Source: Streptomyces sp. NBC_01351 (lineage in GTDB: Bacteria; Actinomycetota; Actinomycetes; Streptomycetales; Streptomycetaceae). Taken from it: 64,000 nt of DNA. Within the stretch, counting starts at the first letter, position 1, and each line of letters begins with the position of its first letter. The translations under genes were made by a program, and so were the position numbers. The DNA is taken from the NCBI RefSeq assembly GCF_036237315.1, contig NZ_CP108356.1, forward strand, positions 3,716,501 to 3,780,500. The letters run 5' to 3'. The notes below the pieces were generated by a model, which had not been told where the DNA came from, searched no databases, and saw only the letters and a list, made by a program, of their open reading frames with translations. Below are positions 1 through 8,795 of the stretch, in pieces.

Positions 1-14
1 TCCCGGAGGGCAGG

Positions 15-1394
15 GTGGGGCACTATGGCCACGTGGCACCCGTACGGTCGTCCGCCGACGGCTCGGGACCGGCCAAGCGGGCCGGCCGGGCCCTGGGGCG
101 TGCCCTGCACCTGCCGATCACCGGTACGGCACGCGGGATCCGGCGGGCCACGCACGCGCACGGGGCCGGTGAATCGGGCCTCGGCAAGCTGATCGAACTG
201 CACGCCATCAACGGCGCCGGCGACATGATGATCACGGTGGCGCTGGCGTCGACGGTTTTCTTCTCCGTCCCCACGGACGAGGCCCGCGGCCGGGTGGCCC
301 TGTACCTGGGCATCACGATGGCCCCCTTCATCCTGCTGGCCCCGGTGATCGGCCCGCTGCTGGACCGTCTGCCGCACGGACGCCGGGCCTCCATGGCGGC
401 CGCGATGCTGGCCCGCGCGCTGCTGGCGGTGTTGATGTCGGGCGCGGTGGCCACGGGCGGGCTGGAGCTGTATCCGGCGGCGCTCGGTGTCCTCGTCGCG
501 TCCAAGTCGTACGGGGTCGTGCGCAGCGCGGTGGTCCCGCGCCTGCTCCCGCCCAAGTTCTCACTCGTCAAGGCGAACTCCCGCGTCACGCTGGCCGGTC
601 TGCTCGCCACGGGGGTGGCGGCGCCGGTGGGCGCCGGACTCCAGCTGATCGGGCCTCAGTGGCCGTTGTACGGGGCCAGCGCCGTCTTCATCTGGGGGAC
701 CTTCGCGGCCTTCACGCTGCCGCACAAGGTGGACGAGGCGAAGGGCGAGCGCCGGGCGCGGCTGTCGACGCACGAGGCGCACTCGAAGCGGCCGGGGCTG
801 CGGACGGTGAGCCGTTCGGTGCTGTGCGGGCTCCTCGCGAACGCCGCCATGCGCGGGCTGTCCGGGTTCCTGATCTTCTTCCTGGCGTTCCTGCTGCGCG
901 AGCACCCGCTGGGCGGGCAGAGCGCGGCGGTGTCGCTGGGCATCGTGGCCGTCTCGGCGGGCGTCGGCAACGCGTGCGGGACGGCGGTGGGCGCGTGGCT
1001 CCGGGCGCGGGCGCCGGAGGCGATCATCGCGGCCGTCCTGAGCTTCACCCTCGGGGTGGCGGTGCTGGCGGCGGTCTTCTTCAGCGGGCTGTTCATGGCC
1101 GTACTGGCCGCGACGGCGGGCTTCTGCCAGGCGCTCGCGAAGCTCTCGCTGGACGCGATGATCCAGCGGGACGTCCCGGAGGCCGTACGCACCTCCGCGT
1201 TCGCCCGCTCGGAGACGCTGCTGCAGGTGGCGTGGGTGCTGGGCGGTGCGATCGGCATCGCCCTGCCGCTGAACGGGGTGCTGGGCATGTCCGTGGCCGC
1301 CACTGTGGTCGCCCTGGGCACGACGATGGCCCTCCGCGGCCTGGCCTCGGCCCCCCGCCACCACCCGGGGACCCCCCGCCCCCGAGTCGCCTAA
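15..1394 (+). CDS. MFS transporter
   Basis: A 459-residue polytopic membrane protein of the major facilitator superfamily. About ten to twelve hydrophobic segments follow a basic N-terminal tail of roughly 55 residues. A loop with the MFS-like pattern LLDRLPHGRR sits after an early membrane segment near residue 120. The GTG start at 15 is preceded by GGAGGGCAGG at the very edge of the window, so the start is plausible but upstream context is missing. The DUF2771 lipoprotein and menaquinone genes follow on the same strand, separated by a repeat-rich 3' region. The substrate cannot be deduced; many such proteins are drug exporters. Confidence 0.85.
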   Translation: MGHYGHVAPVRSSADGSGPAKRAGRALGRALHLPITGTARGIRRATHAHGAGESGLGKLIELHAINGAGDMMITVALASTVFFSVPTDEARGRVALYLGITMAPFILLAPVIGPLLDRLPHGRRASMAAAMLARALLAVLMSGAVATGGLELYPAALGVLVASKSYGVVRSAVVPRLLPPKFSLVKANSRVTLAGLLATGVAAPVGAGLQLIGPQWPLYGASAVFIWGTFAAFTLPHKVDEAKGERRARLSTHEAHSKRPGLRTVSRSVLCGLLANAAMRGLSGFLIFFLAFLLREHPLGGQSAAVSLGIVAVSAGVGNACGTAVGAWLRARAPEAIIAAVLSFTLGVAVLAAVFFSGLFMAVLAATAGFCQALAKLSLDAMIQRDVPEAVRTSAFARSETLLQVAWVLGGAIGIALPLNGVLGMSVAATVVALGTTMALRGLASAPRHHPGTPRPRVA

Positions 1395-1399
1395 CCGCC

Positions 1400-1580
1400 T
1401 GGCGCAGCACCTCCTCCTGGGGCGGAGCCCCGGGGGGCCGCGGAGCGGCACCTCCAGCCCCTCCGGCGTTTGAGGAGCGGGTCTGGGCGGAGCCCAGGGG
1501 GCCGCGGAGCGGCGCTTTCAGGCTCGCCGGCGATTGAAGGCCGGGGGCCGGGGCGGAGTCCCGGGAGCGGGGCCCGGTCG
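1400..1580. repeat. Streptomyces 3'-end GC-rich palindromic repeats
   Basis: Degenerate copies of a repeat seen at several gene ends in this window. Modules are TGGGGCGGAGCCCCGGGGGG, CCCCTCCGGCGTTTGAGGAG and GGGCGGAGCCC, each able to fold. They follow the stop of the MFS gene and precede the lipoprotein gene. They probably act as transcript ends, but this is inferred from position and fold only. Confidence 0.7.
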
Positions 1581-1650
1581 ACACGACGGCGCGCCGCAGC
1601 GAGGGACCCCGTGCAGCGGCGCAGCCCAGCGGCCCGATAGCCTTCGGCTC

Positions 1651-2139
1651 ATGACCGCACCGCTTTTCTCGGGTAGGGCCCGCCGCAGCGTCGCGGCCCT
1701 CGGAGCCGTGTCCGCCGGCCTCCTCCTCCTCTCGGCCTGCGACAAGCCGACACCGCTGGCGACCGTGACGGTCGGCACCTCGTCGGTGTCCGCCGAATCC
1801 GAATGCCACTCCGCCAAGGAACCGCTCTCCATCGAGAGGGTCCAGGAGTGCGTCACCGACCTCAAGGACGCCAAGACCATCGAGTACGGCCGCGGCGACA
1901 CCCTGCGCCTCGGCGTCGAGCCGGATGTCGTCGAGGACGGCAAGCGCTGGTCGGCGATCCTCGACGGCCAGCCGATCACCGAGCCGTCGTCGAACACCTA
2001 CCGCAGCTTCCCCGGCGCGGACGTGTTCGCGACCGGCGGCCAGGGCGAGGCCCCGACCTCCAAGAAGCTGGCCATCCTGCAGATCGCCGAGGACGGCAAG
2101 CCGCTCGCCGTCTGGTCCTTCAACCTCAAGCTCAAGTAA
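1651..2139 (+). CDS. DUF2771 family lipoprotein
   Basis: A 162-residue exported lipoprotein. The basic N-terminus leads into a hydrophobic stretch ending in the lipobox LSAC near residues 28-31, so Cys31 should be lipidated after signal peptidase II cleavage. The mature part is a small soluble domain matching DUF2771, an actinobacterial family of unknown function. The ATG at 1651 was chosen because a proper signal peptide begins there; a longer reading from 1534 would place a repeat in the coding sequence. It lies 13 bp before mqnB and may share its transcript. Confidence 0.85.
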   Translation: MTAPLFSGRARRSVAALGAVSAGLLLLSACDKPTPLATVTVGTSSVSAESECHSAKEPLSIERVQECVTDLKDAKTIEYGRGDTLRLGVEPDVVEDGKRWSAILDGQPITEPSSNTYRSFPGADVFATGGQGEAPTSKKLAILQIAEDGKPLAVWSFNLKLK

Positions 2140-2152
2140 CCGGCGGCCACCG

Positions 2153-2902
2153 GTGCGCGCGCTCGTCGTGACCGCGGTGGCGGCGGAGGCAGACTCCGTC
2201 GTGACCGGTCTGACCCCTCATCCGGACACCCCCGGCGCTGAGCCGCGCACCCTCCCCGGTGGCTACCGCACGACCCGGCGGGACCTCCCCGGCATCGCCC
2301 TCGACGTGCTCGTCGGGGGCGTCGGGCCGGCCGCGGCCGCCGCCGGCACCGCCACCGCCCTGGCCCTCGCCGACTACACCCTCGTGGTCTGCGCGGGCAT
2401 CGGCGGCGGGTTCGCTCCCGCCGCCCCCGTCGGCTCCCTCGTGGTCGCCGACGCGATCGTCGCCGCCGACCTGGGGGCCGAGACCCCCGACGGCTTCCTC
2501 GACGTCACCGCCCTCGGCTTCGGGCACAGCGTGCACCTGCCTCCCGCAGAGCTCGCCGCCCGCGCCGCCGAGGCGACGGGGGCGCTGCTCGCGCCCGTGC
2601 TGACCGTCTCCACCGTCACCGGCACCGCCGACCGGGCCGCCGCGCTCGCCGCCCGGCACCCGATGGCCGGCGCCGAGGCCATGGAGGGCTTCGGGGTCGC
2701 GGAGGCGGCCGCCGCGCACGGGCTGCCCGTACTGGAGATCCGCGCCGTGTCCAACGCCGTGGGCCCGCGTGACCGCGCCGCCTGGCGGATCGGGGACGCG
2801 CTCGGCGCGCTCGCCGACGGCTTCCGCGCGCTGGGCCCCGTACTCGCGAACTGGGGAGAACGCCATGAGCAAGGCCATGAGCACCGCCATGAGCACCGGT
2901 GA
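2153..2902 (+). CDS. mqnB: Futalosine hydrolase
   Basis: A 249-residue nucleosidase-fold protein that hydrolyses futalosine to dehypoxanthine futalosine in the futalosine route to menaquinone. Features are the N-terminal ALVVTAVAAEAD strand-turn, glycine-rich VCAGIGGGFAP, and the catalytic/purine-binding segment around MEGFGVAEAAAAHGLP, as in MTA/SAH nucleosidase relatives. The GTG at 2153 fits the family N-terminus. Its 3' end overlaps mqnD by 38 bp; this overlap encodes a His/Glu-rich tail that is unlikely to be part of the fold. The adjacency to mqnD strongly supports the call. Confidence 0.93.
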   Translation: MRALVVTAVAAEADSVVTGLTPHPDTPGAEPRTLPGGYRTTRRDLPGIALDVLVGGVGPAAAAAGTATALALADYTLVVCAGIGGGFAPAAPVGSLVVADAIVAADLGAETPDGFLDVTALGFGHSVHLPPAELAARAAEATGALLAPVLTVSTVTGTADRAAALAARHPMAGAEAMEGFGVAEAAAAHGLPVLEIRAVSNAVGPRDRAAWRIGDALGALADGFRALGPVLANWGERHEQGHEHRHEHR

Positions 2903-3740
2903 GGCTCTGAGGATCGCCTACTCGCCCTGCCCGAACGACACCTTCGTCTTCGACGCGTGGGCGCACGGCCGGATCCCGGGGGCGCCCGCCCTCGACGTCA
3001 CCTTCGCCGACATCGACATCACCAACGGCATGGCCGAGCGCGGCGAGCTCGACGTGCTGAAGGTCTCGTACGCCGTCCTCCCGTGGGTGCTGGAGGAGTA
3101 CGCGCTGCTCCCCTGCGGCGGGGCCCTGGGGCGCGGGTGCGGGCCGCTCGTGCTCACGAGGGAACCGGGCCTCGACCTCACCGGCAAGACGGTCGCCGTG
3201 CCCAGCGAGCGCTCCACCGCCTACCTGCTGTTCCGGCTCTGGGCGGCGGACGTGCTGCCCGACGGGGTCGGCAAGGTCGTCGTCCTGCCGTTCAACGAGA
3301 TCATGCCCGCGGTCCGCGACGGCCGGGTGGACGCCGGGCTGGTCATCCACGAGGCCCGGTTCACCTATCAGGGCTACGGACTGCACTGCCTGGCCGACAT
3401 GGGCGAGCACTGGGAGTCCACGACCGGCCTGCCGATCCCGCTCGGCGCGATCATCGCCAAGCGTTCGCTGGGCACGGACACCCTGCGGGCGCTGGCCGAA
3501 TCCGCCCGTACGTCGGTCCGGATGGCCTGGGACGACCCGGAGGCCTCCCGCCCGTACGTACGCGCCCACGCGCAGGAGCTGGACCCGGCCGTCGCCGACC
3601 AGCACATCGGCCTGTACGTCAACGAGTTCACGGCCGGGCTCGGCGAGGACGGGTACGCGGCGGTGCGCGGGCTGCTGACCCGGGCCGCGGCCGAGGGTCT
3701 GGTACCGGCCATCGCCCCCGGCGCGCTCGACTTCCCGTAG
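2865..3740 (+). CDS. mqnD: 1,4-dihydroxy-6-naphthoate synthase
   Basis: A 291-residue protein of the MqnA/MqnD family, with a periplasmic-binding-protein-like fold. It converts cyclic dehypoxanthine futalosine to 1,4-dihydroxy-6-naphthoate in menaquinone biosynthesis. The signature YSPCPNDTFVFDAW occurs near residue 17, and LPWVLEEYALLPCGGALGRG follows near residue 70. GGGGAGAA at 2853-2860 positions the ATG at 2865. Three ATGAGC-type codon pairs follow each other here, so in-frame ATGs at 2877 and 2889 are alternatives. It overlaps the end of mqnB, indicating translational coupling. Confidence 0.94.
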   Translation: MSKAMSTAMSTGEALRIAYSPCPNDTFVFDAWAHGRIPGAPALDVTFADIDITNGMAERGELDVLKVSYAVLPWVLEEYALLPCGGALGRGCGPLVLTREPGLDLTGKTVAVPSERSTAYLLFRLWAADVLPDGVGKVVVLPFNEIMPAVRDGRVDAGLVIHEARFTYQGYGLHCLADMGEHWESTTGLPIPLGAIIAKRSLGTDTLRALAESARTSVRMAWDDPEASRPYVRAHAQELDPAVADQHIGLYVNEFTAGLGEDGYAAVRGLLTRAAAEGLVPAIAPGALDFP

Positions 3741-3799
3741 GTCCGGAGTCCGGTAGGCCGCCAGTCGGGCAGCCCGTGGGTCCGGCAGTCCGGAAACGG

Positions 3800-3835
3800 C
3801 TGTGCCCCGCCGCTCTTCCGAGTGGCGGGGCACAG
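3800..3835. terminator. Bidirectional terminator hairpin between mqnD and the cold-shock gene
   Basis: A 16-bp stem (CTGTGCCCCGCCGCTC pairing with GAGTGGCGGGGCACAG, one wobble) closes a TTCC loop. It lies between the convergent mqnD and cold-shock genes and can serve both. There is no U-tract, as is usual in high-GC actinomycetes. Confidence 0.8.
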
Positions 3836-3868
3836 GCGTACGTACGAGCGTGCGTGGGTGCGCTCGGG

Positions 3869-4261
3869 TCAGACGTCGAGCTGGTCCGCCACCGCGCGCA
3901 GCAGTCCGGCGATCTTCCCGCCGTGCGTCTTGTCGGGGTAGCGGCCCCGCTCCAGCATCGGCGTGATGTTCTCCAGGAGCGTCGTGAGGTCCTGCACGAT
4001 CGAGGCGAGCTCGTCGGGCTTGCGCCGCTGCGCGGCCGCGACGGACGGCGCCGGATCCAGCACCGTCACGGAAAGGGCCTGGTCACCGCGCTGGCCGGCG
4101 ACCACGCCGAACTCGACGCGCTGCCCGGGCTTGAGGGACTCGACCCCGGCGGGGAGCACCGACGAGTGGACGAAGACGTCGCCGCCGTCGTCGCGGGAGA
4201 GGAAGCCGAAGCCCTTCTCACTGTTGAACCACTTGACCTTGCCGGTGGGCAAAGCACGCAC
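3869..4261 (-). CDS. Cold-shock domain protein with C-terminal extension
   Basis: A 130-residue protein with an N-terminal cold-shock domain (residues about 5-66) showing RNP1 (KGFGFL) and RNP2 (VFVHSS), which bind single-stranded RNA or DNA. About 60 extra residues follow, including LASIVQDLTTLLENITPML, probably helical. Typical CspA proteins are only 65-70 residues, so this is the longer actinomycete form. The start is GTG at 4261. The region upstream is a 271-bp divergent spacer shared with the acyltransferase gene. Confidence 0.9.
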   Translation of the reverse strand: MRALPTGKVKWFNSEKGFGFLSRDDGGDVFVHSSVLPAGVESLKPGQRVEFGVVAGQRGDQALSVTVLDPAPSVAAAQRRKPDELASIVQDLTTLLENITPMLERGRYPDKTHGGKIAGLLRAVADQLDV

Positions 4262-4532
4262 CCCGTCTCACATACCCGAAACCGAACCAACATGTCTGAG
4301 CAGGTCAGGGTATCCATGTCCCAGGGCCGTTACTGCCTGCTTTTCGCTGTGAAGAGTCTCCCCTCACAACCACCCCGTCAAGCATGGCCGAAGGCCCTCT
4401 GCCCGGATCTCGTCCATGGGGGTCACAACCCGCCGGCGGCCGTCGCGCGGGTATCGTCTCCCCGTTGCACTTCTGTCGTAGCCCACGCGGTGGGTCGCCG
4501 CGGAAAGACCCTCCGACCGAACGAGAACGACT

Positions 4533-5750
4533 ATGCCGCCCTCCTCCGTGAAGCCAGCAGACGACCACATACCGTTCGTGCAGCCCGCTCAGGACCCGGC
4601 GCAGGACCCGCGGCCGCGGGCGTCGTCCGCTCCGGCCCCCGGCGCCCGCAGGTCGGCACCCCGGCTGTACGTCCTCGACGGGCTGCGCCTGATCGCGGCC
4701 CTCGGCGTCCTCGCGTTCCACTGGACCGCTTCCGCGGACGCCGCGGACGCGTACGGCAAGGCCCCGTCCCAGTTCATGCCGGGCATCTCGTCGGTCACGT
4801 CGTTCGGCTGGCTCGGCGTGCAGCTGTTCTTCATCATCAGCGGCTTCGTGATCTGCATGAGCTGCTGGGGGCGCAAGCCCGGCGACTTCTTCGTCTCGCG
4901 GGTCATCCGCATCTACCCCGGCTACTGGGCGGCCGTCCTCCTGACGACGGCCGTGCTCGTGCTGGTGCCCCATCTGGGCCGGCCCGGCGCCCGGGAGGGC
5001 GTGGACATCAAGATGGTGCTGGCGAACCTCACGATGTTCGAGACCCAGCTGGGTTTCCGGCGGATGGACGGCGTCTACTGGACGCTCTGGGCGGAGCTGC
5101 AGTTCTACCTGCTCTTCGCGATCGTCGTGACGATGGGCCTGACCTACCGCCGGGTCGTCGCGTTCTGCGGGATCTGGGCCACCGCCTCGATCCTGGCGCC
5201 GGAGACGAACATCCCGCTCCTGCAGACGTTCGCGATGCCGCAGGAGGCCCCGTACTTCATCGCGGGCGTGGCGATGTTCCTGATGTACCGCTTCGGGCCG
5301 AACCTGATGCTGTGGGGGATCGTCGGATTCACCTGGCTCGTCGCGATCAGCCGCATCCACACGATGAAGGGGATCTACGACGACGCCGTGCAGCGGCCGC
5401 TCTCCTGGGCGGTCATCGCCGTCATCATCACCCTCTGCTACGTGCTGATCATCGCGGTGGCCCTCGGCTTCTTCGACCGGATCCAGTGGAAGTGGCTGAC
5501 GGTCGCCGGAGCGCTGACCTACCCGCTCTACCTCATCCACCAGGAAGCCGGCTGGACCCTGATCCACTGGCTGCGCACCCTGGGCACCGGGACGGGCGCG
5601 GCCCTCGCCATCGCCCTGGTCGTGGCGCTCGTCACGGCCTGGCTGATCCACCGGCTCGTGGAACGTCCGGTCAGCGGCCTGATGAAGCGGCACCTGAACA
5701 AGTCCCTCACCGCCATGCGCACGGCCTCCGACCGGCCCGACCCGAAGTAG
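4533..5750 (+). CDS. Acyltransferase 3 family membrane protein
   Basis: A 405-residue integral membrane acyltransferase (acyltransferase_3, OafA/YrhL type). A proline-rich cytoplasmic tail of about 45 residues precedes roughly ten membrane helices. The family marker is the first helix, DGLRLIAALGVLAFHWTAS, with the conserved FH; SWFGLGVQLFFIISGF-like residues follow in the third segment. Such enzymes move acyl groups onto sugars, peptidoglycan or antibiotics. The substrate is not indicated by neighbours. ATG at 4533 is preceded by GAACGAGAACG, a weak ribosome site. Confidence 0.88.
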   Translation: MPPSSVKPADDHIPFVQPAQDPAQDPRPRASSAPAPGARRSAPRLYVLDGLRLIAALGVLAFHWTASADAADAYGKAPSQFMPGISSVTSFGWLGVQLFFIISGFVICMSCWGRKPGDFFVSRVIRIYPGYWAAVLLTTAVLVLVPHLGRPGAREGVDIKMVLANLTMFETQLGFRRMDGVYWTLWAELQFYLLFAIVVTMGLTYRRVVAFCGIWATASILAPETNIPLLQTFAMPQEAPYFIAGVAMFLMYRFGPNLMLWGIVGFTWLVAISRIHTMKGIYDDAVQRPLSWAVIAVIITLCYVLIIAVALGFFDRIQWKWLTVAGALTYPLYLIHQEAGWTLIHWLRTLGTGTGAALAIALVVALVTAWLIHRLVERPVSGLMKRHLNKSLTAMRTASDRPDPK

Positions 5751-5775
5751 CGAAGTGGCCCAGTAGCCTGGTGCC

Positions 5776-6030
5776 GTGACTGACACTTCTCGCGCCGACG
5801 AAGCCCGGCCCGGCGACGCACTGGTCAAGGCCGGCGGCATCGTCTTCATCGCCGGAGCCGTCGCCACGCTGGCGACGATGGCCCCGCTGTTCCTCGACAT
5901 CGACCCGTTCCCGTCGTACGCGTGGGCCGTGTGCATGCTCATGGGCGTCGGCTTCGCCATCTCGGCGGCCGGCGTACTGCGCTCGGCGGCGGCCCAGCGC
6001 CGGGCCGCCCGCGCCTCACAGGCTGTCTGA
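5776..6030 (+). CDS. Small two-helix membrane protein
   Basis: An 84-residue hypothetical protein starting at GTG 5776, 25 bp after the acyltransferase stop. Two hydrophobic segments occur (about residues 19-36 and 46-66) with a basic C-terminus RRAARASQAV. No known domain was recognised. Position suggests co-transcription with the acyltransferase. Confidence 0.75.
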   Translation: MTDTSRADEARPGDALVKAGGIVFIAGAVATLATMAPLFLDIDPFPSYAWAVCMLMGVGFAISAAGVLRSAAAQRRAARASQAV

Positions 6031-6117
6031 GGGCGCGGGGGCGGGGGGCGGCGGCAGCGGGGGCTCAGGCCACGGAGGCTGCGGAGGGCTCGGAGGCCGC
6101 GGAGGCCTCGGAAGGGT

Positions 6118-6735
6118 TCAGACCGGCTGCGCCGCCACGTACGCCGCCAGCCACTGCGGCAGCGCCGTGAGGTCCGGCAGCACCACGTCGGCGCCCGCCG
6201 CGCGCAGTTCCGGCTCCGGGCACGGCCCGGTCGGGACCGCCACCGACAGCGCGCCGGCCGTACGCGCCCCGCGCACGTCTCCCACGTGGTCGCCGACGTA
6301 GACCTGCGCCCCGTACTCGCGCAGCGCACCCGCCTTGGCCTCCGCCCAGAGCCAGCCGATGACCGCGTCCGCCTCGATGCCGAGGTGCGCCAGGTGCAGG
6401 CGGGCGTTCGGCTCGTGCTTCGCGGTGACCACGATCGCGCGGCCGCCGAGGGCCTGGACGGCCTCGATCGCCTCGCGGGCGCCCGGCATCGCCGGGGTCG
6501 GCTCGATGGCGTACGTGGGGTAGATCTCGCGGTAGCGGTCCGCCATGGCCGGGATCTCGGCCTCCGGGAACCAGTACGCGAGCTCCTCGTCGAGCGGCGG
6601 ACCGAGCCTCGTGACGGCCTCGTCGGCGTCGATGTACGTACCCGTCTCGGCCGAAAGGGCCTGGTAGGCGGCCTTGATTCCCGGGCGCGAGTCGATCAGG
6701 GTCATGTCGAGGTCGAAGCCGACTGTGAGGTTCAT
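6118..6735 (-). CDS. HAD-family hydrolase
   Basis: A 205-residue haloacid dehalogenase-like phosphatase. Motif I is GFDLDMTLID with the nucleophile and general acid aspartates at residues 8 and 10. Motif II is VVTAK, and motif III/IV is YVGDHVGD. The helical cap sits between residues 20 and 85. Its substrate is unknown; the size fits phosphoglycolate phosphatase-like members. ATG at 6735 was preferred; ATG at 6744 would add three residues. Confidence 0.9.
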   Translation of the reverse strand: MNLTVGFDLDMTLIDSRPGIKAAYQALSAETGTYIDADEAVTRLGPPLDEELAYWFPEAEIPAMADRYREIYPTYAIEPTPAMPGAREAIEAVQALGGRAIVVTAKHEPNARLHLAHLGIEADAVIGWLWAEAKAGALREYGAQVYVGDHVGDVRGARTAGALSVAVPTGPCPEPELRAAGADVVLPDLTALPQWLAAYVAAQPV

Positions 6736-6816
6736 ACCGTCCATTGTGCCGAGGCGGACGGACGGCAGGCTGCCGGCGGGCCTACGGCGGGGAAACCCGA
6801 CGTTGCGCCGTTCACC

Positions 6817-6915
6817 CAGCCCCGCCGGCGTTTGAGGAGTGGGGGTCCCCCCGGACGGAGTCTGGTGGGGGCACCTCCCAGCGGTAGCTGGGGGAGAGGG
6901 TCTGGGGCGGAGCCC
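6817..6915. repeat. Composite Streptomyces intergenic repeats
   Basis: Contains CCCCGCCGGCGTTTGAGGAG, a second palindromic module at 6867-6896 (GGGGGCACCTCCC ... GCTGGGGGAG) and TCTGGGGCGGAGCCCCAGGA. The 301-bp spacer 6736-7036 between the divergent HAD and sigma-factor genes holds nothing else recognisable apart from their promoters. The 6867-6896 module recurs at 19671-19699 and, inside a coding region, at 27371-27406. Confidence 0.7.
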
Positions 6916-7036
6916 CAGGAAGCCGGGCGGCAGCCGACCACGCGCCCCGCCCCCACCCCTCAAACTCGTGCTCAACCTTTTCCGTGCGACGGCACTCAGG
7001 ACAGGGGTGAGAGACACGACGTGAAGGGGAGGGCGG

Positions 7037-7537
7037 ATGCCACCAGGCACCGAGTACGACTTCGAGGCCTTTGCCCGGGCCAGCCAGCGCAAGCTGTACC
7101 GCACCGCGTACCTGCTGTGCGGGAACGCCGACGCCGCACGCGATCTGACCCAGACGACCCTCGCGAAGCTGTTCCAGCACTGGCGGAAGGTAGCCGCCGC
7201 CGAGAGTCCCGACGCGTACGCCAGAACCGTACTGACCCGCACCTTCCTCGCCGAACGGCGACGGCGGCTGCGGGACCTCCTGGCCCACCGGCACGCCGAC
7301 CGGGCACCCGTGCCCGAGTACGCCGAGCTGCGCGTCACCCTGCTCGCCGCACTCGCCGAGCTGCCGCCGCGCGCCCGCGCCATGGTCGTCCTGCGCTACT
7401 GGGAGGACCTCAGTGTCGGCACCGTCGCCGAACTGCTGCGGTGCAGCGAGGGAACGGTCAAGAGCCAGTGCTCGCGCGCCCTGGCGAAGCTGCGCACGCA
7501 GCTCGGCGAGGCCCACCTCTACGCCACCGAGAACTGA
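7037..7537 (+). CDS. SigE-family ECF RNA polymerase sigma factor
   Basis: A 166-residue extracytoplasmic-function sigma factor. Region 2 spans about residues 8-75 (FARASQRKLYRTAYLLCGN, then DLTQTTLAKLFQHW). Region 4 spans about 105-160 (LAELPPRARAMVVLRYWEDL, then CSEGTVKSQCSRALAKLR, the helix-turn-helix for the -35 element). It belongs to the SigE-like group that is abundant in Streptomyces. The next gene begins 9 bp after its stop and encodes a single-pass membrane protein, which is the usual position for an anti-sigma or sensing partner. Confidence 0.92.
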   Translation: MPPGTEYDFEAFARASQRKLYRTAYLLCGNADAARDLTQTTLAKLFQHWRKVAAAESPDAYARTVLTRTFLAERRRRLRDLLAHRHADRAPVPEYAELRVTLLAALAELPPRARAMVVLRYWEDLSVGTVAELLRCSEGTVKSQCSRALAKLRTQLGEAHLYATEN

Positions 7538-7546
7538 GGAGACGAC

Positions 7547-8395
7547 ATGGGTACCAACGACGGCCTCTACGAAGTCCCCGACGACAGGGCCGTGATGCTG
7601 GTCCGGGACGCGATGGACCGTACGACCACGGACCTGCCCCCGATTCCGGACCTCGTGGGCCCGGCCCGCACCCAGGGCCGGCGCCGCAGGGCCCGCGCCC
7701 GGTTCGCGATCGGCGGCGGGGTGCTGGCGGTGGCCGCGCTCGGCGTGACCGTGTCCGTGGCCCTGCCGGCCGACACCAGCGGCCGGCAGGTCGCCGGGAC
7801 GGTCAACGTGGCCGCGCCGCCGTCGAGCAGCGGCAGCGCCACGCCGCTGCCGCCGGTGCACATCGAACCGACCCCGGGCGGATCGTCGATGGCCGACCTG
7901 CCTCCGGCCGAGCGGGCCAAGCAGGAGAACTTCCAGAACCAGGCCGTGCCCGTGCTCCAGAGCCTGCTGCCGGCGACGGTCGGCACGGTGCAGCGCACCG
8001 ACATCAGCGTGCGCCTGTACCAGGGCACGAAGGACGGCAAGACCTTCACCATCAGCTTCTCGGTCCGCCCGTCGGGTCCGGGCACCACCGCCAAGCGCTG
8101 CCTGGAGGGCAAGGGCGAGGTCTGCAAGAAGACCACCCTGCCCGGCGGCATCGAGGCCCACGCGGCGACCGCGCCGATCAACAACGGCAACGTCACCGAG
8201 ACCCGGCTCTCCTTCCGCTACGGCCAGAGCGACGTCTACCTGTCCATCAGCCCGCACGACGAGTCGAACACCTCGGCACCGGTCACCAACGACCAGCTCC
8301 TGGAACTCGCCAAGGCCACCCCCTTCCTCGACCTGGTCAAGTCCGCCGACGCCGACCCGGTGGAGAAGGAGCAGAAGAGCGTCCCGCTGGGGTGA
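7547..8395 (+). CDS. Single-pass membrane protein, possible anti-sigma partner
   Basis: A 282-residue protein. A cytoplasmic N-terminus of about 48 residues ends in the basic run GRRRRARARF. One transmembrane helix follows (about residues 52-72), then a proline/serine linker and an extracytoplasmic domain of about 170 residues. No zinc-binding anti-sigma motif (HxxxCxxC) is seen, so the anti-sigma role is inferred only from the 9-bp spacing behind the sigma-factor gene and the topology. A strong hairpin follows about 95 bp after the stop. Confidence 0.8.
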   Translation: MGTNDGLYEVPDDRAVMLVRDAMDRTTTDLPPIPDLVGPARTQGRRRRARARFAIGGGVLAVAALGVTVSVALPADTSGRQVAGTVNVAAPPSSSGSATPLPPVHIEPTPGGSSMADLPPAERAKQENFQNQAVPVLQSLLPATVGTVQRTDISVRLYQGTKDGKTFTISFSVRPSGPGTTAKRCLEGKGEVCKKTTLPGGIEAHAATAPINNGNVTETRLSFRYGQSDVYLSISPHDESNTSAPVTNDQLLELAKATPFLDLVKSADADPVEKEQKSVPLG

Positions 8396-8468
8396 CGGGT
8401 GGCGGGGTGCCGGCTGACCGGCATCAGGGAGGGCTTGGGGGAGGAGGGGCAGGAGCGGGGGGTCGGGG

Positions 8469-8786
8469 ATGTGCGGCTCTGCTCCGGTAGGGGGGCGGGC
8501 CCGGCCTCGGGCCCGCCCCCTCGGTCTCCGGGGCCGGGCAGACGGCCAGCCATCATCAAACAGCGGTCACGCCGGGCCGTCGACCGACGACGAGTTCGAA
8601 GAGGGCTACACCCCGGAGCGCTGGCTGAACCGGGACCGGATCGGGGCCGGGATCACGGGCGGGATCGCTCTCCTCCTACTGGCCGCATTCGTGGTGATCG
8701 TGATTCCGGCCCTGATGGTGGTCGGCTGCCTCGTCGTGGCGGTCCTGGTGCTCGGGGTCGGGGTCAGCACCAAATCCAAGCGCTAG
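8469..8786 (+). CDS. Small hydrophobic membrane protein, start uncertain
   Basis: The C-terminal two thirds look genuinely coding: an acidic stretch DDEFEEGYTPERW, then two adjacent hydrophobic segments and a basic end. The only in-frame start is ATG at 8469, which places the hairpin repeat 8491-8572 inside the reading frame. The true start may therefore be lost, or the gene may be a remnant into which the repeat moved. No family was recognised. Confidence 0.45.
   Translation: MCGSAPVGGRARPRARPLGLRGRADGQPSSNSGHAGPSTDDEFEEGYTPERWLNRDRIGAGITGGIALLLLAAFVVIVIPALMVVGCLVVAVLVLGVGVSTKSKR
8491..8572 (+). repeat. 82-bp structured repeat, copy 1 (with terminator-like hairpin)
   Basis: It begins with a perfect 13-bp stem at 8491-8503/8508-8520 around a GCCT loop, followed by a conserved tail including CCGGGGCCGGG and GCCATCATCAAACAGCG. 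A second copy lies in opposite orientation at 10541-10622 and aligns without gaps at roughly 80% identity by eye. Mismatches concentrate in the loop and in the tail. Confidence 0.75.
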
Positions 8787-8795
8787 CCCAGCCCT

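Noticed and set aside
2957..5779. 940-codon plus-strand open frame across mqnD, the cold-shock gene and the acyltransferase
   Set aside because: It crosses three well-supported genes in a different frame, including a convergent one, and has no domain content.
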